Positions 55,859 to 63,988 of a DNA stretch of 64,000 nt are shown piece after piece. This stretch comes from BRH-c25 sp035627615 (lineage in GTDB: Bacteria > Bacillota > Clostridia > Lutisporales > Lutisporaceae). The notes beneath the pieces are model-generated. The model was not told the origin of the DNA. It was given only the letters and a program-made list of their open reading frames with translations, and searched no databases. Location of the stretch: assembly GCA_035627615.1 (NCBI GenBank), contig DASPLL010000074.1, forward strand, positions 23,797 through 87,796, written 5' to 3'. Position 1 is the first letter of the stretch. Each line of letters begins with the position of its first letter. The translations under genes were made by a program, and so were the position numbers.

Positions 55859-57008
55859 GATTGACAGGCGATTCATAATACTGACTTTCGGCCTGCTCTG
55901 CTTTTCACTGCTTTTCGGCGGCAGCCTGCCCTTCCGTATTTTCTATGCCATGCTTTTCATGCTGATTATTTCTTATTTGTATATAAGGATCGTCCGTTCA
56001 GTTTTTGATATGGAGATCATATGCAGTGAAACAGTTCTTAGCGCAGGCTCCTCTTCGAGAGTGCTCACGAAGATCAAATTCGACATGCCCTTGCCGGTAC
56101 CCTATATTGAAATACGCAGTGATGCTTTCACTGCAGCCAGGAGCCATTATTCCGGCTTTGTCAGGGATACCACCTGGGATGAAAACATCTGGATCGAAGA
56201 TGATATACAGTTCTGCCAAAGAGGAATCCACAGTCTTGATAATATAAACATAAAAGTATCAGATCTATTTCATATTACCTGTTTTGAGAAAAATATGAAT
56301 ACGGGAATAAAAATTAAGGTCTATCCGCTTATATATAAAATCAAGCCCCTTACCCTGGGCGGTATTGATATATATCAGGAGACAGCCGATCTTAAGAGCC
56401 GGAGCGAGGATCAGCATACCATAAGAGATGTCAGGAAATACAGGGAAGGGGACAGCCTGAAAAAGGTACACTGGAAGCTCAGCGCCAAGCAGGATGACCT
56501 GTACGTGAAGAATCTGGATACCATATCCGGTGAAGAAATCGTCCTTTTTGTGGATATGAACAAAAAAAACTACACCTTTGATGATACCGGAATTATCGAA
56601 GAAAGCATTGTCGACTTCTCTTCTTCCATCGTTAATCAGATGATCAGAAAAAATCTCAGTATCAAGGTCTTTTTGAATACATCACCGGGCAGATACTTTG
56701 AACTGGAGGACAAACCCGGGTACAACAAGCTGATGGATTATCTGCTTTCCCAGAAAAGTGACGGAACCCTGGAATTATTTCAATATATATACGAAAACTC
56801 CTACCGTCTGCATAAGATGAATAAAATCGCAATCGTAGTTTCAGAATTGGATGATAACCTGGCAGAAGCCCTTATCCGTATGAGCAGTTCAGGTTATCTG
56901 ATCTCAGTATTCTACTGCATTGATAATCAGGCGCAGAAAAACTATTCTTCAATGCTGAGAGATTCGCAAATAGAATGCTGCTATTTCAATGATTATATCG
57001 AGCCTTAA
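55851..57008 (+). CDS. DUF58 family membrane-associated protein
   Basis: A protein of about 385 residues. Two hydrophobic segments lie at the start (FIILTFGLLCFSLLFGGS; IFYAMLFMLIISYLYI). The DUF58 motif YREGDSLKKVHWKLSAKQDD is at about 195-215. The start at 55851 overlaps moxR by 8 nt; a TTG at 55818 with AGGA before it is an alternative. Function in the family is unknown. Confidence 0.88.
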   Translation: MIRIDRRFIILTFGLLCFSLLFGGSLPFRIFYAMLFMLIISYLYIRIVRSVFDMEIICSETVLSAGSSSRVLTKIKFDMPLPVPYIEIRSDAFTAARSHYSGFVRDTTWDENIWIEDDIQFCQRGIHSLDNINIKVSDLFHITCFEKNMNTGIKIKVYPLIYKIKPLTLGGIDIYQETADLKSRSEDQHTIRDVRKYREGDSLKKVHWKLSAKQDDLYVKNLDTISGEEIVLFVDMNKKNYTFDDTGIIEESIVDFSSSIVNQMIRKNLSIKVFLNTSPGRYFELEDKPGYNKLMDYLLSQKSDGTLELFQYIYENSYRLHKMNKIAIVVSELDDNLAEALIRMSSSGYLISVFYCIDNQAQKNYSSMLRDSQIECCYFNDYIEP

Positions 57009-57022
57009 AGGAAGGTGAGATC

Positions 57023-59326
57023 ATGGTGCTTCAAAAAACAAAGGCGGCTCCTTCAGGAAAAGGCTTCACTGATTTCTTCTACAGGCATTCACATCTTATT
57101 TTTATATATGCATATGTTATTGTCATATGCAAAGCAATGGTTGCCTGCTATAGGATCAATGACTTCAGCTATCTTAATATTTCCATTTTATACCTGTCGG
57201 GAATACTGTTGTACAGGCTGTACTCCCTCCTTGCCGGAAAAATTCCTGCCAGGCCCGCTGTACTCCTTGTTTCATCAGCATTTTTGCTTCTGCTCATTTT
57301 TAAATTCCAATATCTGAAATCCCTCTGGGAAATATTCATTATACAGAACTTAAACAGCATAAACCTGGCGATATATTATGAAACAGAAACATACTATCAT
57401 CAATTTCTCCCTTTCCTCATTTTATTGATACCCATTACCTCCGCAGTCTGTTATGCACTATCCGGAAAGGGGGCTGCAGAGCTTTCGATATTAATACTGT
57501 CACTATATATGTTCTCATTCTGGAATAACGGATTAGACAAGCTCATTTCACGGTATGTACCCGCTTACGTAATGCTCACCGTTCTATATTACTGCATAAG
57601 CAGATATGTTAAAACTGAAATCAGGTATAGAAACTCCGATACAAAGGTTACAGTAACCTTCACGAATATACTCCTCTATTCCCTTTTATTATCAGTGCTG
57701 GTCACACTTTTAGCAGCTGCTGCACTGCACATATCCGGCAGTAAAAGCATAGTGCAGATAAAAAGGAATTATGATCTTAGGGAAATGCGGCTTGCGAACA
57801 GCAGTAAAAAGTCCTCCTTTGACCTTACTTACAATATCTATGGCGGGGACCCAGGAAGGTTAGGCGGTCCTATTAATTTGAACACCCTGATAGCACTGAA
57901 GATAAAAGCTGACCGCCCGGTGTATCTGAGAGGCACTGTCAAGGACCACTACGATGGTCACAGCTGGAGCAAAAGCTTTGATGATTATGCCATAAAGGGC
58001 ATGGGCTCCCTCATGGAGACAACCCCTGAATTCAATCTTCATATGACCGGCAGCCATAATAAAAAACCAAATACAGAAAAAATGTCCATACAGCATTACG
58101 GACTTGCGACCTCGACCCTGTTCACACCGAATAACACAGAGAGTATAAGTGCAAAAGCAGGAAAAATAATGTATGACTCCTCCGGTACTTTTCTTCTCAT
58201 GGGGAAAGATACAGTCAGCGGATCCTATACCTTGAAATACTATTACAGCGACACCGGCATAGAAAACTGTGACGGAATGACAGGAACAAACCGAAGCATA
58301 GCCTACGAAAGCTCAAGTGTGGACGCGGCGGAAATGGAGTATTACAGGAATAATGTGCAGCTGCCCTACAAATCCTACCTTCAGGTACCGCCAAGCATAA
58401 CCTCGCGCACTTATGCGCTGGTGGATGCAATAACAAAAGACTGCAGGACGACAGAAGAAAAACTCGGGAGGATCATTAACTACCTATCCTCAAGCTACCC
58501 TTATTCCCTGAATGTATCCCAGGTGCCTGAAGCTTCCGATTTCGTCGACCATTTTCTATTCACCGAGAAAAAGGGCTACTGCACTTACTTTGCAACTGCT
58601 GCGACAATAATGTGCAGGATTGCCGGAATACCCGCAAGGTATGTAGAAGGCTTCAATATGGACGGGGAAATGGATACTGCCGGCTTATACATAGTAAGGA
58701 ACCACAAGGCGCATGCCTGGACAGAGATACTCGTATCACCCGGAAGCAACCTCTGGTCGATAGCGGACTGTGTACCACAGGGAGCTTCAGTAGCTGACAT
58801 AAGTAATTCAAGCCAATACAGGGACAAATTTGATGATGACCGTTACAAATTCGGAGACGGAAGATTTTTGAATATGGAGGTTACAGGATATATTGAAGGT
58901 ATAAAAGATTATACTTCAGTACTGTCCGTACTCCTTTATCCTTTATTCATAATCCCTGCAGCCATGCTCCTGCTCCTATCGGTATATATAATTTTCCGGC
59001 TTATAGTCTTCAATAGAATGACAGCCAGGCTTCTGGCAGATGAAAGCATGATACCCTTTTACAGGCACCTGACCGCCAGGCTGAGTGTAATAGAAGAAGG
59101 TATTTCGGAAGAATGCTGCGAGCTTGAATATGTGAGGAACCTGGAGGACAAGGAGTTGTCCATGCAGCTTGAGAAGGTCGTGGAAGCATGCTATTCTGAG
59201 TATTATGGGGGTAATGCAGATTTGCCTGTTGTCAATAAGAAAGCCTGTAACAAGCTTATCGAAAGACATATGCGCAAAAAGTCAGGCTTTTTCAGGTACT
59301 GGTATTGCAGAATCCGCTTTTCTTGA
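57023..59326 (+). CDS. Transglutaminase-like membrane protein
   Basis: A 767-residue protein with about six N-terminal helices (to about 235), an extracytoplasmic transglutaminase/protease-like domain, and a C-terminal membrane helix with a helical tail. The catalytic Cys is in KKGYCTYFATAA, the His in VRNHKAHAWTEI, the Asp in WSIADCVP. With moxR and DUF58 it forms a common operon whose role in the cell envelope is not settled. Confidence 0.92.
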   Translation: MVLQKTKAAPSGKGFTDFFYRHSHLIFIYAYVIVICKAMVACYRINDFSYLNISILYLSGILLYRLYSLLAGKIPARPAVLLVSSAFLLLLIFKFQYLKSLWEIFIIQNLNSINLAIYYETETYYHQFLPFLILLIPITSAVCYALSGKGAAELSILILSLYMFSFWNNGLDKLISRYVPAYVMLTVLYYCISRYVKTEIRYRNSDTKVTVTFTNILLYSLLLSVLVTLLAAAALHISGSKSIVQIKRNYDLREMRLANSSKKSSFDLTYNIYGGDPGRLGGPINLNTLIALKIKADRPVYLRGTVKDHYDGHSWSKSFDDYAIKGMGSLMETTPEFNLHMTGSHNKKPNTEKMSIQHYGLATSTLFTPNNTESISAKAGKIMYDSSGTFLLMGKDTVSGSYTLKYYYSDTGIENCDGMTGTNRSIAYESSSVDAAEMEYYRNNVQLPYKSYLQVPPSITSRTYALVDAITKDCRTTEEKLGRIINYLSSSYPYSLNVSQVPEASDFVDHFLFTEKKGYCTYFATAATIMCRIAGIPARYVEGFNMDGEMDTAGLYIVRNHKAHAWTEILVSPGSNLWSIADCVPQGASVADISNSSQYRDKFDDDRYKFGDGRFLNMEVTGYIEGIKDYTSVLSVLLYPLFIIPAAMLLLLSVYIIFRLIVFNRMTARLLADESMIPFYRHLTARLSVIEEGISEECCELEYVRNLEDKELSMQLEKVVEACYSEYYGGNADLPVVNKKACNKLIERHMRKKSGFFRYWYCRIRFS

Positions 59327-59376
59327 TTAAAATTATTATGGAATATAACCAAAATTCGCCTTTGGGAGGTAAAACA

Positions 59377-60426
59377 ATGAGTAGACTATTTGACCCTTAT
59401 ACCCTGAAGAACCATAAGATAAAGAACCGGGTTGTGCTGCCGCCTATGGTATGCTTTGGCTGGACTGATGAATCAGGCTTTGTCTCTGACCGTCATGTGA
59501 AGCATTATGAGAAGATCGCAGAAAGCGGCACAGGCCTGATGATAGTTGAGGCGACCTGTATAAATAAGGACGGCAGGCTCTCGGACACCCAGCTTGGTAT
59601 ATGGTCCGACGAGCATGTGGAGGGCCTCAACAAAATTGCAGCCGCATGTCATAAGCATGGCGCTGTAGTATTGATACAGATACACCATGCAGGATTTATG
59701 ACCCCAAAGACAGTTGCAGCGCTTTCCGTAGCCCCTTCCGATACGGTCTCTGATAAATTTAATGCACGGGCTTTGACAATCCCGGAGCTGAAAGCCATAC
59801 AGCAGGATTTCATAATGGCTGCGCAGCGGGCGGAAAAAGCCGGGTTTGACGGCATCGAGCTCCATGGAGCCCACAGCTATCTCATAAATCAATTCATGTC
59901 GCCTGTTGCGAACAGGAGGACGGATGAATATGGGACAGACTTCTCCGGAAGGTCAAGGTTTGCCGTGGAGATAATCAAAGGTATCAAGGAAGTAGTAGGC
60001 AAGGATTTTATCATTGACTACAGGATGGGCGGAAATGAGCCGCTGCTTGAAGAGGGTATTGAAGTCGCAAAGGTACTGGAGAAGGCCGGAGTTGATATGC
60101 TGCATGTCTCTTCAGGCATCAGGTCCGAGGTGACCCCCGTGGCTCCTGACGGCTTCCCTTATCACTGGATCGTATATAACGGTACGGAAATAAAGAAGCA
60201 GGTTAATGTTCCGGTTATAGTCGTCTTTGATATAAGGACACCTGAAAGGGCTGCATACCTGGTGGATAATGGAATGTCGGATTTTGTAGCCATCGGGAAA
60301 AGCCAGCTTGCCGATCATAATTGGACCAGGCATGCAATGGAGCAGGTTTCTGTTATATCCTGCCTGAAGTGCCCGAAATGCGCCTGGTACTGGGATGGAG
60401 AAAAATGTCCCAGATATGAACTGTAA
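59377..60426 (+). CDS. NADH:flavin oxidoreductase (OYE family)
   Basis: A 349-residue FMN TIM barrel. The start at 59377 follows GGGAGGT. The signature HGAHSYLINQFMSPVANRR and the catalytic-site SRFAVEIIKGIKEV are present. The C-terminus is Cys-rich (CLKCPKCAWYW, C-PRYEL), but it lacks the second half of the larger 2,4-dienoyl-CoA reductases. Substrate is unknown. Confidence 0.9.
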   Translation: MSRLFDPYTLKNHKIKNRVVLPPMVCFGWTDESGFVSDRHVKHYEKIAESGTGLMIVEATCINKDGRLSDTQLGIWSDEHVEGLNKIAAACHKHGAVVLIQIHHAGFMTPKTVAALSVAPSDTVSDKFNARALTIPELKAIQQDFIMAAQRAEKAGFDGIELHGAHSYLINQFMSPVANRRTDEYGTDFSGRSRFAVEIIKGIKEVVGKDFIIDYRMGGNEPLLEEGIEVAKVLEKAGVDMLHVSSGIRSEVTPVAPDGFPYHWIVYNGTEIKKQVNVPVIVVFDIRTPERAAYLVDNGMSDFVAIGKSQLADHNWTRHAMEQVSVISCLKCPKCAWYWDGEKCPRYEL

Positions 60427-60472
60427 TAAAGGCTTCCATTGAAGCATTTTAACAATCAAGGAAGCCTTTATT
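60425..60472 (+). terminator. Inverted repeat at the end of the OYE gene
   Basis: AATAAAGGCTTCC / GGAAGCCTTTATT is a perfect 13-bp stem with a 22-base loop. It begins one base before the stop codon end, so it may form the 3' end of the OYE message, though no U-run follows it. Confidence 0.6.
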
Positions 60473-60538
60473 GAAACTCGTTGACGGAAAGTGGAACATT
60501 AGGGAAATCTATACTTTCCTACTCGTTATAAAAAAAAG

Positions 60539-60555
60539 TACGCTCTCTGAGCGTA
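60539..60555. terminator. Bidirectional terminator between OYE and EFR1 genes
   Basis: TACGCTC / GAGCGTA with a three-base loop, flanked by A8 and T7, fits a two-way intrinsic terminator between convergent genes. Confidence 0.9.
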
Positions 60556-60560
60556 TTTTT

Positions 60561-61370
60561 TTATGGGATTATCTCCTTCTGGCCGGCAATCTCATCTATC
60601 GTAGCATATGGATGAGTATACCTTCCGTTTTTCTCGGTATATGATTTGATCTGCGCAGCTTGTGCAGGACAATAGTTCAAACAGGCACTGCACTTATAAC
60701 ACTTAATATCCTTCTGCCAAACAGGTTTTCCTTCTTCCATCCTGATCTTTCCTGACAGGCAGACCTTTTCACAGCTGCCGCAGCCTGTGCATTTTGAATC
60801 GGCGTACAGGTTATAGTCCATGCCGCCCGTAAGGTCTGCCAGTGAGGACAGCAGTCCGACAAAAGGCACCTTCTGAGTATAATATATATCTTTCTCCCGG
60901 CTCTTTTCTTTAGCCAGGATGATTTTTTCTATGGAATCCAGCCGAAGCTTTGCTTCCGCCTCCAGCTTTGTAATTTCATCCTCCGTTGGGGTCTTGTAAT
61001 CAAATTTCGGATCATTGCTGGGCATATTCAAGTTAAAAAATGCATTCAATAGCTTACCTTTTCTTCCAAGGACTTTATCTATTCCTGAGAAAGCACCATG
61101 CATAGTACCTATCCTCGTTGCCACCGCAAAGGTATATACGCTCTCATCCAGCTCAAGCTTTTCAACAAACTTTTTTACAGGAATGGGTAAAGCCGCCATA
61201 TAGACGGGAAATACAAAGCCTACCCTTTCACCGCTTGTTTTTATGACCTTTTTGTCCAGAAGACCAACTATTGGTATTATCTTCGAATCTGGAATACGCC
61301 TTTCCAGTTCTCTCGCTATAAAAAGCGAGTTGCCGGTTCCTGTGAAATAATAAATCTCTGTTTTGCTCAT
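60561..61370 (-). CDS. EFR1-type flavodoxin/ferredoxin fusion protein
   Basis: A 269-residue protein. The N-terminal flavodoxin-like domain begins EIYYFTGTGNSLFIAREL. The C-terminal part has two 4Fe-4S motifs (CTGCGSCEKVC and CYKCSACLNYC). The start at 61370 follows AGGAG 8 nt upstream. Such fusions carry electrons in anaerobes; the partner is likely the FMN-binding protein encoded just upstream. Confidence 0.9.
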   Translation of the reverse strand: MSKTEIYYFTGTGNSLFIARELERRIPDSKIIPIVGLLDKKVIKTSGERVGFVFPVYMAALPIPVKKFVEKLELDESVYTFAVATRIGTMHGAFSGIDKVLGRKGKLLNAFFNLNMPSNDPKFDYKTPTEDEITKLEAEAKLRLDSIEKIILAKEKSREKDIYYTQKVPFVGLLSSLADLTGGMDYNLYADSKCTGCGSCEKVCLSGKIRMEEGKPVWQKDIKCYKCSACLNYCPAQAAQIKSYTEKNGRYTHPYATIDEIAGQKEIIP

Positions 61371-61389
61371 ATCTTTTACTCCTGCTCCC

Positions 61390-61788
61390 CTACTTATTTT
61401 CACCGCTAAGTGCATTGCTTATCGCTTTCAGTATTACCTTGCTGCTGTAAGTAGCGCCGGATATCGTATCCACTTCCAGTGTCTGGGCTTTTACAACCAT
61501 TTCCGGAATCACGACTGCCGCGGCTCCCTGCCCGTTATTGTGCTCCAACAGCACAATATCCGTTATTTTATGATCCTTTACAGTCACTTTAACCTCCGCA
61601 GCCACAGGAAAAACCTTATGACTGCCGGTATATACCCCATCCTCAACATTCTCCAGCTCCAGCCTTGGTATTGTTGAATCCGCGAGCCGTTCCAAATTTC
61701 TCTCAATACCTGCCTTCAGACCTGCTCCAAGCAAAAATATCCCGACTATCACTATCAGCAGGACTATCATTATTTTTTTTATCCTCAT
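61390..61788 (-). CDS. FMN-binding domain protein, membrane-anchored
   Basis: A 132-residue protein with one N-terminal helix (IMIVLLIVIVGIFLLGAGL) and an FMN_bind domain. DTISGATYSSKVILKAI carries the SGAT motif in which Thr can attach FMN by a phosphoester bond. GGGAG lies 7 nt before the ATG. It precedes the EFR1 gene by 19 bp. Confidence 0.88.
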   Translation of the reverse strand: MRIKKIMIVLLIVIVGIFLLGAGLKAGIERNLERLADSTIPRLELENVEDGVYTGSHKVFPVAAEVKVTVKDHKITDIVLLEHNNGQGAAAVVIPEMVVKAQTLEVDTISGATYSSKVILKAISNALSGENK

Positions 61789-61943
61789 GGAATAACTCCC
61801 TCCCTTTATTTAATATTTCTTCCCCCTCCGGGCCAACATTACCAATTCTATTGTATTTCCAAGCCCGGATACAATAGGGATTTTATCCTATATGCGGTTT
61901 TTTTACGGTTATATTCAGCATTTCAGCTTCTCTATATAATAAA

Positions 61944-61994
61944 AGAAGCCTGCAGGATTTGATATGCTATACATATATTACCATGCAGGCTTCT
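61944..61994 (-). terminator. Terminator downstream of the PdaB-like gene
   Basis: AGAAGCCTGCA / TGCAGGCTTCT is a perfect 11-bp stem with a 29-base AT-rich loop. It is followed on the minus strand by TTTATTAT. It lies about 50 bp past the deacetylase stop. Confidence 0.75.
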
Positions 61995-62045
61995 CTACTT
62001 CAATTATTTACAAAAATATAACCTTTATAGGGTGTGTATTGGCAG

Positions 62046-62816
62046 CTACCTCAGAAGCTTCTGCATTCCCGTATGGTCTATGTAGTAATTGTCCTTGTAT
62101 ATAAGCTCCGACACGGGCACTACCTTGTACCCTTCCTTCTGCAGGTTTTCAAGCACTACAGGCAGGGCATCCTTTGTATAGGTTGCATTGTTATGGAACA
62201 GCACTATTGAGCCGTTCTTGACCTTTGAGAGCACCCGCTTGATTATTGAATCGGCTCCATAATCCTTGTAGTCAAGTGAATCCACATCCCACTGTATCAC
62301 CTGTATGCCAAGCTCCCTCGAGGTTTCTATAAGCCTGTTGTTGTAGTCCCCGAACGGCGGGCGGAACAGTGTGACCTTCTTATTGGTAATCGCTTCAATT
62401 TTATTTGAAGTCTTTGTAAGCTCCTCTATGATCTGCTCCTTCGATAGCTGGGACATGTGGGGATGCTTTGATGAGTGGTTGCCTATCTCGTGGCCTTCCT
62501 CATCTATCCGCTTAACCATCTCAGGATATTTATCCACCCAGAAGCCTACAAGGAAAAAGGTAGTCTTCACATCATACTTCTTAAGTATGGCAAGCAGACT
62601 CTCGGTATAGTCGGAACCCCAGGCTGCATCAAAGGAAATGGCGACCTTTTTTTCTGCTGTATCCACACAATATATGGGCAGCTCCCTGCTGTTGTTCCTG
62701 AATACATTCATAAGCTGATCATAACCGGCGTAGTTGTATATGATGGAAATGCCGACTATCAACATCACCAGCATTATATTCAATGTATAATTGTTCTTCC
62801 TGAATCCTAGCTTCAC
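62046..62816 (-). CDS. Polysaccharide deacetylase, PdaB-like
   Basis: A 256-residue protein with an N-terminal membrane helix (IMLVMLIVGISIIYNYAG) and a NodB fold. Motif 1 VAISFDAAWGSD, motif 2 HEIGNHSSKHPHM and motif 3 RPPFGDYN are present, though the family's usual TFDDG is FDAAW, as in PdaB. PdaB is needed for late spore cortex maintenance, which fits the other spore genes here. Confidence 0.9.
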   Translation of the reverse strand: MKLGFRKNNYTLNIMLVMLIVGISIIYNYAGYDQLMNVFRNNSRELPIYCVDTAEKKVAISFDAAWGSDYTESLLAILKKYDVKTTFFLVGFWVDKYPEMVKRIDEEGHEIGNHSSKHPHMSQLSKEQIIEELTKTSNKIEAITNKKVTLFRPPFGDYNNRLIETSRELGIQVIQWDVDSLDYKDYGADSIIKRVLSKVKNGSIVLFHNNATYTKDALPVVLENLQKEGYKVVPVSELIYKDNYYIDHTGMQKLLR

Positions 62817-62947
62817 GTCGCACCTCCAAAATCATTCTTATATAAATAATTCTATTCAGGTGATCCATAAGTAGAATATGAAACAGCCTTAATAATTGTA
62901 ATTCCATTTTCCTGCTTTCATTGGGACAAAAAAACGACATTATTTTT

Positions 62948-62967
62948 CGCGAAATTAAAATTTCGCG
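62948..62967. promoter_or_regulatory. Perfect palindrome, possible operator
   Basis: CGCGAAATT-AA-AATTTCGCG is a perfect 9+2+9 palindrome in the 298-bp divergent gap between the deacetylase and YcxB-like genes. Its symmetry fits a repressor site. No binding protein can be named. Confidence 0.4.
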
Positions 62968-63114
62968 CAAAATATGTCATAAATATTCAATATATATTCA
63001 CATATTTCAATAGTTGATCTGGTATTATTTGAGGTTATTTTGTAGACCTGAAGCGTAAAATCAAATATAATTGATGTATACTAAATATATATGTTGCAAA
63101 AGGGAGTGATATAA

Positions 63115-63654
63115 GTGGCTGATACGCATGAAAACACCTTTGATATCAAGATCAAGCTCAGGATGATCGATTATTTCCGGTATTATTTCTCTCTTTTCAA
63201 TCTTAAGCTTTCAGGCCTGATAATCAGTATATTGTCTGCCGTCATTATTATGGTTTATTCTCTTAGTTTGATTTCATTGATTTATATTTCTTCTACAACA
63301 GGGGTTCTTAACTGGACTGCCGGCAGGGGCATGCTTATCGATCTGGTTGTGATCGTTCTCTTTTCTACTCCCTTTGCAAGAACTTATCTTATCGCATACA
63401 AGGATGCAAAGGTCCATAGGTTCCTCGACAAAGAGATTTGTGTAACAATCACCGGGGAAAAGTTCATAGTATCCCCTGAGGGTACAAAGCTTGAGTATTC
63501 CTGGAAAAAGATGTACCGGATATTAGAGTTTTACCACGGCTTTGCACTTTTTATTGATAAGAAGGATCTGAGCTTTGTTCTCCCGAAGAGATGTTTTCGG
63601 AACAAACAGCAGATAAAGCTGCTTAGAGAAATAATCGCAAAATATAAGAAATAG
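63115..63654 (+). CDS. YcxB-like membrane protein
   Basis: A 179-residue protein starting at a GTG with GGGAGTGA upstream. It has two N-terminal helices (LSGLIISILSAVIIMVYSLS and MLIDLVVIVLFSTPF) and a YcxB-like C-terminal domain (GEKFIVSPEGTKLEYSWKKM; IDKKDLSFVLPKRCF). Function unknown. Confidence 0.82.
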   Translation: MADTHENTFDIKIKLRMIDYFRYYFSLFNLKLSGLIISILSAVIIMVYSLSLISLIYISSTTGVLNWTAGRGMLIDLVVIVLFSTPFARTYLIAYKDAKVHRFLDKEICVTITGEKFIVSPEGTKLEYSWKKMYRILEFYHGFALFIDKKDLSFVLPKRCFRNKQQIKLLREIIAKYKK

Positions 63655-63662
63655 ATACAAGA

Positions 63663-63682
63663 AAAGGAGCTTACGCTCCTTT
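63663..63682. terminator. Bidirectional terminator after the YcxB-like gene
   Basis: AAAGGAGC / GCTCCTTT is a perfect 8-bp stem with loop TTAC. The plus strand has ATTTTT after it; the minus strand has a short T run. It lies between the YcxB-like stop and the G+C-rich element. Confidence 0.85.
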
Positions 63683-63690
63683 AATTTTTC

Positions 63691-63790
63691 GGACACCCAC
63701 TTCATCGTACTGCTGCTATGCAGCAGTACCGGCCTTGCCGTATTAGCCGCCGCCACGTGACGCCGGCACCAAGCTCCTCCATGAGTGTCC
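63691..63790. repeat. 100-bp G+C-rich structured element
   Basis: GGACAC at 63691 and GTGTCC at 63790 bound the element, pairing over about 8 bp. Inside, GTACTGCTGC (63707-63716) and GCAGCAGTAC (63720-63729) form a perfect 10-bp hairpin with loop TAT. The right half can fold in two ways (GCCGGCGTC/GGCGGCGGC or GTGCCGGC/GCCGGTAC on the minus strand). It is clearly richer in G+C than its surroundings. A terminator lies on one side and a small minus-strand ORF on the other. It could be a structured RNA or a small mobile inverted-repeat element. Confidence 0.6.
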
Positions 63791-63814
63791 AAGCTTTCTA
63801 TTCCCAATCATCCA

Positions 63815-63988
63815 TCAAGTCATGATTGTATGTATCAGCTCAATTACTTCTCTTGGAGTAAACCTTGCGTAGTTTACCAGCAAAAGCGCCGTTATAGCTA
63901 AAGCAACCAACCTGATCAATGTTGAGAATGTAAGGGTGTTTATCACTTTAAACACGTTCTGCAATGTTTTCCTACAACTGCGTTTCAT
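63815..63988 (-). CDS. Small membrane protein ORF, possibly continuing past the window
   Basis: A 57-residue frame starting MKRSCRKTLQNVFKVINTLT, with a hydrophobic helix (LIRLVALAITALLLVNYA) and a C-terminal FTPREVIELIHTIM. The frame stays open to the window edge, so the true start may lie outside. Only a weak AAGAAG precedes the ATG at 63988. I do not recognise it. It ends about 25 bp before the structured element. Confidence 0.45.
   Translation of the reverse strand: MKRSCRKTLQNVFKVINTLTFSTLIRLVALAITALLLVNYARFTPREVIELIHTIMT

Noticed and set aside
62719..62970. Minus-strand 83-codon frame upstream of the deacetylase gene
   Set aside because: It overlaps the deacetylase start in another frame and covers the palindrome. 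Composition is not gene-like.
63691..63790. The G+C-rich element as SRP RNA, 5S rRNA or tmRNA
   Set aside because: The required loops (GGAA tetraloop region, 5S core, tmRNA tag frame) are absent.
63523..63807. Minus-strand 94-codon frame through the G+C-rich element and the YcxB-like gene
   Set aside because: It is antisense to a supported gene and its start lies beside the repeat, with no ribosome binding site or family resemblance.
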